NCBI RefSeq assembly: GCF_032883915.1
Contig: NZ_CP120717.1
Span: forward strand, 1,184,501-1,248,500
DNA length: 64,000 nucleotides
Direction of reading: 5' to 3'
Source of the DNA: Endozoicomonas sp. 8E
GTDB taxonomy: Bacteria > Pseudomonadota > Gammaproteobacteria > Pseudomonadales > Endozoicomonadaceae
Shown: piece after piece, positions 1 to 8,800 of the stretch
How positions within the stretch are numbered: position 1 is the stretch's first letter
Layout of the letters: every line of letters begins with the position of its first letter
Notes under the pieces: model-generated
What the model saw: only the letters and a program-made list of their open reading frames with translations
The model's database searches: none
Told to the model about the DNA's origin: nothing
Program-made: the position numbers and the translations under genes

Positions 1-2688
1 GCCTGTCCATCTCAGTGATTCAGCCAGTCGATGTTCTATGCGTTCAATGCCTGCTGCGGCAGAATTCGCTGTTCTGGCCCTGTGAAAACAATCGCTGGCC
101 AGCGCCTGAAGGGCATCGGATCGGGTCTGCCCCAGCGGCAAGGACAACTGCCAGCCAGAGGCCAGTGCATCCTGTAAACGTTTAATCTGTCTGGTTGGTC
201 TGATGGCTAACGATTGACAGGGCTCTGTTGCCTTCGGATCAACTTCCAGCTGATAGGCCATTGCCTGTTGTTTTTCTTCAGGAGCATGGGCCAGGATCAT
301 GGCACAGAAACTGTCCGGGACTCCTTCTACGTACCATTCCGGAAATGGTTTTTCAAAGGACAGTTGTAAGTCGCCATTAAAGACTGCCGGGTCAAAGGCT
401 CTGGCCAGAGGCCACAGGTTCTCCTCGACAAACGTTCTATCCAACTGCAGGGGGCTACTAATGATGTCATTTAATTGATCCGGATCTACCGAGGCGGCTT
501 GATCCTCATCCGGCGTCTTATCCGGTAACAATTGCCAACAGGCCACTTTCATAAAATCTCGCACGGAGGGGTGCTGCCGGGTGCCATGGGTAATGACGCG
601 ATTGATAGCCTTGCGCCAGTGGCAGGGCAGGCGTTGTGGCGACTGGTCAACCTGCTGTGCTCGTTTGGCAGCCAGAATCAGGTTATTCAACAACCCTTCG
701 GTCATTTCAGGCAGAGGGTTACAAAGGTCAGCAGGTACGGTTTTAAAGGCTGCGTAAAGTTCATTAAGCGCTTGTTCTGGCAGCTCAGCCCGGGAGATTT
801 CATGCCTGAGGGCATTGATACCCCAGATATCGATCTCAGGACAAGGGGGGGCCGCGGCGACCATCGAGCCGAATACTGAAGATGGGCTGTTCGCAGACTC
901 AGGCCAAAATATTGTGACATGAGCCTGTGGGTAGGCCTGTAATTGGCCATTCACCATCAGAGGTTGCCCGACAATCAGGGGCTCCAACAGCTGCTGAAGG
1001 CTTGGGTTACCCTCGAGACCCAGTATTACAACCGGCTTGCCAGCCGTTAATGCCTCCTGCAATTGACTCTGGCGTCGCCTGAAATGGGCCTTTAGTTCCG
1101 AGGTGATATGGATCTCATCAAATAGCTGGCTGAGGCTGGTCTGGTCATTGACCTGAATGATCAAAGGGGCTTCCAGGTGATCTTTTATCCAGTGACTTAT
1201 CTGGGCATGGTGCTGGTAAGTGACGGTACTGAAAGCGGCCTGATTCCTGCCTTTTTTATCTTGCTGACGGCTCCCGGGTAGAGGGCACTCATCATTTTCT
1301 GTCAATCCCAGAGCTTTCGGTTGTTGCCTTGAATTGACCACCTGAAGCCGGGGCTCCATGCCGGTCGTTTCGCGAATAGTCTGCAATGAGCCCAGCAAAC
1401 GGAACCAAAGAGCCTCAGTGAGGGGAGAGGTTACGCTGACGACCCCCCCCGCCTGAACCTGTTCCAAAAGACAGGTGTTAGGGACGGCATAACCTTCCGG
1501 GGCAATGGCAATCGGGCTCAGCCATTCCCTGATATTGCTCTGGTTAATGATGATCGGGTTTCGTGGTGCGTCGAGGGAAAGTCCTTCCTCATCTTGTTTG
1601 TCAAAAGAGCAGGACAGGCTCTGGAACAGTGAATGAAGCTCGTCATTCCCCACCGGCATTTGATAAAACTGAACATCGTCCGGTAACTGACAGACTTTCC
1701 CGTTGCTCTCAAAACACTGCCGCGCCAGCATTTGTCGAATCGTCTGTTCAAAGGCCAGGTCCTGCCAGTTGGCCCCTTTCAGAATGACCCGTTGCCCAGC
1801 CCTTAATGACTCAAGCCTGCCGGGGGTGTGCTGGATTCGCCCCTGTTTATCGACTCCGGGGCCGCCCAGCAGCAACTGTCGCCAGTTATCGTGAAAGTGG
1901 CAGTCAATTAGAAGGGTATTGCCGTCTATAGCGCTTTCGGCAGAAGGGAATTCAGCCAATACCGGAGGAGCCTTGTCGGTTTCCATCAACGGCTCATTGC
2001 TGGTTTTTGCGTCAAACTGCCAGGTATTGTCCGGTCGATTAATTCGCCGCCAGAAGTCTGCACCGGGTGCGTCGCCATGCTGGCCAACCGATGCCAATTG
2101 CCCAGGGTCTGCCAGGACCAGTAGAGAAACATGGGGTCCCAGAGGGCGTTTCTGCTGACTGACTTTGTCATACAGACAGGGGTTATCCGGGTCCAGCAAA
2201 TCGTTAAATTTTGGTAGCTCATCGCTGGTGAGTTTTCGGATATCCATCACCAGAGTTAATGGCTGTGAAGCGTCAAACAGCTTGCCTGAACGCAGAGTCT
2301 GGCGACCGTCGCCGGAAATGCTCAACCGGGTCACCAGATTAGCCTGTGAAAGGTCATCGGGGTGAGAAATGAGGGTGACATCCTGATGTTCATCGCCGGT
2401 CTGGGCCATTAAAAGCTGTCGAACTTCATTATCATGGGCGACAAAACGAAAATCGAAGGCATGAGTTTTTTTTTGCAGTGAGGAATCCGTTGAGGATACG
2501 GTTCTCGCTTTGTCAGGCATTGCCACCGAAGAAGGCGATGTCTTCAGTTTGGACGTCACCTGGTAGCAGATTTCTATGCCCTTTTCCTTTTCCTTTTCCT
2601 GCGATGATGGCCTGGCTGGCACAGGTCCATCAGGCACGTATCTCTTAAGCGCAGAACTGTCAGTTTTTTCACCAATCTGACCATCCAT
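1..2688 (-). CDS. Giant multi-AAA protein, copy A (N-terminal 896 residues, cut by left edge)
   Basis: This is the first 896 residues of an array member; the rest lies left of the window. The frame is open from the ATG at 2688 to base 1, and I checked that it stays in phase across three homopolymer tracts (T9 at 2466, C8 at 1443, G7 at 845). The start is an ATG about 11 nt after GGGAG, and no in-frame TTG lies upstream, which supports using the equivalent ATG in the other copies. The N-terminal tail is unlike the others: it carries a QEKEKEKG run encoded by a 6-bp repeat near 2579-2600. The conserved part begins at HAFDFRFVA (about residue 75) and runs through the decayed P-loop-like modules described for copy B. 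The window edge falls just before the first intact AAA+ domain, so nucleotide-site residues cannot be seen. Function unknown; family membership is clear from side-by-side similarity. Confidence 0.9.
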   Translation of the reverse strand, partial: MDGQIGEKTDSSALKRYVPDGPVPARPSSQEKEKEKGIEICYQVTSKLKTSPSSVAMPDKARTVSSTDSSLQKKTHAFDFRFVAHDNEVRQLLMAQTGDEHQDVTLISHPDDLSQANLVTRLSISGDGRQTLRSGKLFDASQPLTLVMDIRKLTSDELPKFNDLLDPDNPCLYDKVSQQKRPLGPHVSLLVLADPGQLASVGQHGDAPGADFWRRINRPDNTWQFDAKTSNEPLMETDKAPPVLAEFPSAESAIDGNTLLIDCHFHDNWRQLLLGGPGVDKQGRIQHTPGRLESLRAGQRVILKGANWQDLAFEQTIRQMLARQCFESNGKVCQLPDDVQFYQMPVGNDELHSLFQSLSCSFDKQDEEGLSLDAPRNPIIINQSNIREWLSPIAIAPEGYAVPNTCLLEQVQAGGVVSVTSPLTEALWFRLLGSLQTIRETTGMEPRLQVVNSRQQPKALGLTENDECPLPGSRQQDKKGRNQAAFSTVTYQHHAQISHWIKDHLEAPLIIQVNDQTSLSQLFDEIHITSELKAHFRRRQSQLQEALTAGKPVVILGLEGNPSLQQLLEPLIVGQPLMVNGQLQAYPQAHVTIFWPESANSPSSVFGSMVAAAPPCPEIDIWGINALRHEISRAELPEQALNELYAAFKTVPADLCNPLPEMTEGLLNNLILAAKRAQQVDQSPQRLPCHWRKAINRVITHGTRQHPSVRDFMKVACWQLLPDKTPDEDQAASVDPDQLNDIISSPLQLDRTFVEENLWPLARAFDPAVFNGDLQLSFEKPFPEWYVEGVPDSFCAMILAHAPEEKQQAMAYQLEVDPKATEPCQSLAIRPTRQIKRLQDALASGWQLSLPLGQTRSDALQALASDCFHRARTANSAAAGIERIEHRLAESLRWTG

Positions 2689-2775
2689 AATCTATCTTTC
2701 TCCCGGAGGACTGCTTGAACTTGTTTCATCGTTTGACCTTCAGACAGGAGAAAAGTTCTATTTGGAGGGTTACCC
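2689..2775 (-). promoter_or_regulatory. Conserved 5' leader of copy A
   Basis: The roughly 90 nt before the start resemble the leaders of the other copies: an AACTTT box, then CTGAAGGTC, an A-rich stretch, CAGTCCT, and a purine-rich ribosome binding site. It is nearly identical to the leader of copy B. A sigma70-like promoter may lie here, but no hexamers are convincing. Confidence 0.4.
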
Positions 2776-2812
2776 GAAACCATTAAAGGAAATCACCGGT
2801 CTCGAAAACTCA

Positions 2813-5800
2813 TTACGATCCGGCTACTACCCGGTCACTCAATGCGTCACAAAGCGAATTCAAATTCACGCTGTGCAAAAACTCTTCGGCGATGGTGGTC
2901 AGCTCATCGGATTTGAGTACCAGAGCGTTATTGGCGTTGTGTGCCTGGCGCAAGTAGTTATCCTTAACAGATTCCTGAAACTCGGAAGGGCTCTTTATTT
3001 CAAGCATCATGGCATGCAGCTCTTCTGGTGAGGATGGGGCATGAGCGCCATAGCTGTGTTTTTGCCAGGATCCTACCTCAGCATCGGCCCAGCAATAGCT
3101 TAAGCGACCGCCTTTTGAGTGTGTCACTCCATAGAGATAATGACTGAAGGCCTGCTGAATCGCTTTCCTGCAGTTGTCTTTTAAATCTCTCACAAGAACT
3201 TTCTCCCTGAGTGAAAGCGCAAGGGTTTCCAGAATGGCTTCGTACCTGCTTCGGATAACAGACCTTTTTTTCTGATATTCTTCTTCCAGAGTTCGATCTC
3301 GCGGACGAGCCGGGACTTTGTTGCGATCTCTTGCTAATGCTGCAAGCGTGTTTTGGAGTTGCTTTTCTGTTGCCTGCACTTGATTGAGTTTTTCCAATAA
3401 ATGCTTCAGGTCTGGACGGTTCTCAGCGAGTCGTTGTGACAGGACTTCGACCTTTTCATTTAACAGTCTATCTTCCCAGGGATAGCCCCAGGAAGGCTGC
3501 CCGATGATAATCACCGGACGATGATTCGCCTTGCCCGAAATTGACTTCACAAAGGCAGGATGGCGCAGCAGCATCCGATCTATACATGGAACGCCCTCAG
3601 GTTCGTCTGTCCAGTCTTTTTTTATAGATGAGCTGATAATTTGATCTTCCAGAGATCGTGAAAAACCATCATGGCAATGAGAGACCAGCGAGGTCCTGAC
3701 TTTTCTCAACAAGCGGTTTTCATAAGCCCACTGCCATAGCCCGCAATTTTTTTCTCTGGACAGTAATACCCTATAGAAGTTTTTCAGGCATCGGTCGGCT
3801 GCAACCTTCATTTCATCGATACCTTGCAGACGCACTAATAGCTCATGGTGCTCACGGAACTCTGAATGATCTCTAGAAAAGGTCGGCACACTATCCAGCC
3901 AACCTGATGTCAAAGCCTTTTGGGCAAAGTCAATAACCGGAGGCTTGGTCAGGTCACTGTCTATCAGAATTTTCACCATTGAAAACAACCAATGCATAGG
4001 GTCTTCTTTGCCCTGAACAATCATTTTTGAGTGCAATATCCTGAGTGGTTCAGTGACCTGGTCTTCATCACTGTCAGACAAGATTTGTTTGACTGCCTCC
4101 GACATCGGTCTTCTGTAGATATCCAAATCCCTGTCAGGCACAAGACCGACCAGCCTTTTCTCTTCATGGCTCAATGTTTCTGTCTCCAGCGACTCCAGGA
4201 TTGAGACGCCCATGGAAAAACCGGTTAAATCTTTTCTGTTCCAAAGGTTCACTACCATTTCGGCAATGCTTAGATGGGGTGCGGGCAATTCACAGCCTGT
4301 CTCAAGGGCTTTGTCCAGTTCTTCAAGACTTATGCCACAGGCTTTGGCCAGAGTTTGCTGTTGTGCCAGATCAGCACTCTGCATAAGACCCTGCAGGAGA
4401 TTGCTTTTCTTCTTTAACTCAGTGCCAGAACCAGAGAACCTTTTGATGGGCTGGAAGTCAGGCAGACTTTCTGTTATCTCGCCAGGCCTCCCACCCAAAT
4501 CCGCTGACGTCCAGGTTTGGCCGCAATCCGTTGAATACTCTGCAAAGGCGTGGACATTGTTAACCATTTGTCGGCATGGAATCCCAAAATAACGACAAAA
4601 AGCAATAAAAACAGGTACACGATGACGACAGCTCCCCTGCCGCCGGGTTACGAGGAAGTGAAAGAAATTTTGATTGTGCTCGGGTGCAGCAGCGCCGGAA
4701 AACTTTGTGCAATAGTCCTTGATTGCCTTAATCCGTTCCGACGTGTCTTTGGCTGTTTTTATTCTCAGCAGGGGCTCCTGTATTTCGGTTGGTTGCAGGC
4801 TAATGTTCTCAAGCACTCCTTTCATTACTGTCTTCATAGCTGCGGAACAGCGGGCGTCAAGACGGTTTGATGCGTTTGATCGGACTTCTTCGGTAGAAGT
4901 TTTTTCGCCTGGTTTCCGGGATTCTACGACATAAGCAAATCGAATACTCTGGTTGGCTCTGGCCCCCGGAACAAACACTGTATGAAGCCCGGTATATCGG
5001 TCTCTGATTAGGGTAAATGGCAATTCGGGTGTTATGCGCAGGGCCACTATATAGTTATCAGGCTTCAGGCTGGGCAAGGTATAGCGACCATTCCTTGGTT
5101 TACAGTCAAAGGTCCCCAGCGTTTGTTTGCTGGCTAATGTCGCTGGCTGGTCATGTTCTGGCAAGAGGGCAGGTATGATGACTTCAGCCCCCTGTATGTG
5201 TCTGTCATTGATGCTGGTCGCTTCGACTTCGCCCTCAGGAGACACATAAATATCTTCTGCCCACCATCGATACAGCCCGGTAGAAGGGTACATCTGATAA
5301 AAAATTATAGAATCGATATGCCGTGACTTACCCAGGTTCTCATAGTCAGTGATATGGTCCAATGTCGGAGTCTGAGCTACAAGGGCTTGCGGATTGCATT
5401 TTTCAGGCGCTTTATTTGCAGGCAGTGGCTCATGGTTCGGTCTCTGACCCAATGCCGGAGCCTGTACCTCGTGGACTTGTGGCATGTCTTCTGAGGGAGC
5501 CTTATCACCGCCAACAGCTGATGCCTGGTTGCTAAAATCGTCTGTCAAATGGTTCAGCAGATCACTGATCTGAAGCCAGAACACAGGCCAACATTGAACT
5601 TCATCGTCTTTCCACGCGCTTATCCGCTGATCAGCCGCCTGAAGATAAGGCTGGTTAGCTGTCATTTTCAGCGTTTGTTTCTCTTCTGCCGTCAGTGAAA
5701 ATACGCTGGCAGCGTCAACGCCCGTCTGGCCAAACAGACGATTAAACCAGCATTGTTGCCAGTGTCGGTACAGTGCCCGGGTGAGAGTATCGTCCGACTC

Positions 5801-8800
5801 ATCCGGCCTCAGGGAAAGACCAGATGCCTGCCACCTGGCCTGAGCCACCCTCGTAATGATTTCCGTTTTGGCTTCCTTGTCAGATAAATCAGTGTTGATA
5901 CAAATTTCATGGTTTGTTTCATCAATACTGTTGCGATCGCTGCCTCGTATCAACCACGGGCGATCGATCCCGGGGGCCTTTTCGTTGAACCATTGGCAAA
6001 GTCCGGAATCAAGCTCATTTTTACCCATGGCAAGCGTTGCTGACTCGGGCAGTTTTTCCAGTGATATGTTGGCGGCCATCAGATAGAGCCGGTAGTGCTG
6101 ATTGAGGCATTGATGAATTGCTTTTTCGGTAAAATCGCCTCCTCTCTTGACAGCCATGGCGACATTCTGTAAATCGCGACTGGTCGGCTGTAACGGCAGG
6201 TTTTTCCGTTCCAGGCAGGCCCTTAAAAGACAATGTTTTTCTGTTAGCTTTTTAGCGACGAATTTCCCTTTTGAGGACTCTGGCAACACTTTCCCGGCAA
6301 TGTTGTGCAATTCTGCCGGGTTATACTGGCGGATCGGCAAATGTCGAAAACGCCCTTTCAGGGCCGGTGATAAGGGTTTTCGCCCGCTATACTCTGGCGG
6401 GTTGATGGTGGCGAACAGGTGGAAGCCCGAATGAGCATCACCGGCCAGAATATCGTTCAATTCACCTTCCAGGTGCTGGCTGTCGATCAGGTTCATTTCT
6501 GAAATCACCACGATGCCGCCTTGCTCTTTTGCTTTCTGGATCGCTTCACACACTTTATCCCAGGAACAATCACAGGCATTCAGGAGAAATATCTCTGGCA
6601 TGGTTTCTCCCTTTTTCTCAGCCTGCTGTTTAACACTTTCGATCATCAGATTCAGCGTCGCATCCTTACCCCGACCGGCCGGACCTTCAATCAGCGTCGC
6701 CTGACGGCCGCCGTGTTTTATCTTGCGATGATAAGCCTGCTGACAGCGACTTAAATCCTGTCCCAGCCCTTGTACCAGCTCAATGACTGCTGATCCGGAG
6801 GTATCAAACTCAGGTCGGAATTCTTTGGTGAATGCATCGAAGTCCCGCTGAATATCTGGCAAGGTGTGGTTATGAACTCTGTCGCGCAGGGTGTTGTCCA
6901 GTTGGTAACGGGCAGCAAACCAGATTTCCAGTGCCGAAAGGGCATCCTGTTGAGTCTCGCTGATTTCGGGACCCAGTACATCCCGGAAACTTTGTTGGAT
7001 CAAACTGTTTACTTGCTCACAGCTGGCACTCTCTCCTTCGGATAACGCACGATCCAGATACCAGCCCACCCAACTGCAGATATCGGTTAAATCCCTGGGA
7101 GTAAACTCGTGCTGGGGCAACAGCTCCTGATAATATTGCCACAGTGCCATCACACCCCCGCTAGCAGCGGATAGAATTTTGTTTATTTGGGGGCCTGTCA
7201 GATGCCGTTGTAACTGATTGACCAGCGCCGGTTCCACGACTCTGTCCCGAAGAAAAGCCTGGTCCAGACGAGGGTAGTAAGCTCTGGGCAGTTTCTCCTT
7301 CAGCGCCGGGTCCAGCTGGCGCCCGGAGTAATGATCCGGGTTGCCGGTGAGGATTACCCGGTGTTTTGCGCTGACTTTGACAGGATGAGCATTCACATAA
7401 ATGCAGGGTTCCGGTTCCCACAAGCCGTTCAATGACGCCAGCAATCCGGCTTTGGTCAGGTTAGCCTCATCCAGCACCAGGGTTATGTATTCTTCATCTT
7501 TGTCGGATTTGGTATTGGCCCATTCCATCAATGCCCGGTTTTGCTGCGCCATAGAGCGGTCGCCATCAGCGTGCTCTTGCCACTGCCAGCGTTTCATCAG
7601 GGTCTGTTCACTGTCAGAAGGTCCAAGGGAAATGACCTTGGCCTGTCCTGAAGCCTTTGCCATTTTGGCGGAAAAGTAGCTTTTCCCGGTGCCGGTTTCC
7701 CCTTCAAGGAAGATAACGGGAGAGTCTGTAAGACGGTCATGGAGTCGGGATAATCGACGACTTTCACGATCTTTCTGACCTATTTCGCCGTGATAAAGAT
7801 CATGGGCTATTGCTGACAGGGGTTGATCAGTGGAACCCGGCCATTGCATTGATTGAGACAGCCGGTTTTCTATGCGTTCAATGCGTTCTGCGACGGGATT
7901 CTCTGTGACATATTCTCCTCTGGCAATGTGGAAACAATCGCTGGCCAGAGCCTGAATAACATCGGATCGGGTCTGACCTGATGGAAGGTTTAGCTGCCAG
8001 CCAGAAGCCAGTGCATCCTGTAAACGTTTGATCTGTCTTGATGGCCAGGTGGCTAGCGCTGGACATTGCCTTGTTGCCTCCGGAGTGACTTTCAACTGGT
8101 ACGCTATTGCCTGTCGCTGTGCTTCAGGCCCATGGGCCACGATCAGGGCACAGAGCCTGTTGAACACTTCTTTTTTATCCCCCGTAGAAAATGGTTTTTC
8201 ATAGGACAGATAAAATGTTTCATTAAATGCAGCCGGGTCAAAGGCTCTGGTCAGTGACCACAGGTTCTGCGTCACAAACGCTCTATCCAACTGCCGGGTA
8301 CTGTTGATGATGGTCGCTAACTGATCCGGGTCTGCTGTGGCGGCCTGATCCTCATCCGGCAGTAACTGCCTGCAAGCCCATTTCATAAAATCACGTACTG
8401 ACGGATTCTGCCGAGTGCCATGGGTAATAACGCTATTGATAGCCTTGCGCCAGTGGCGGGGTAAAAGCTGCAGGGAGTGGTCAACCTGCTGTGCTCGTCG
8501 GGCGGCCAGTATCAGGTTATTCAACAACCCTTCGGTCATTTCAGGCAGAGGGTTACATAGTTTGTCTGGTACGGTTTTAAACGCTTTGTAAAGCTTATCA
8601 AGCGCTTGCTCTGGCAGCTGAGACCGGGGGATATTATGCTTGTCGGCATTGATATCCCAGAGATCGATTTCGGGGCAGGGTTTACCTGTGGCAAGCTTCG
8701 AACGAAAGATTGGCGATGGGCTTTTGGCAGACTCAGGCCAGAGCAGGGTGATATCAGCCTGCGGGTAGGCCTGTAATTGGCCATTCACCAGCAGAGGCTG

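Noticed and set aside
1-2688. Copy A as a pseudogene, because of many homopolymers and no complete frame in the window
   Set aside because: The frame stays in phase at every tract checked, and conserved motifs continue to the left edge; it is simply cut by the window.
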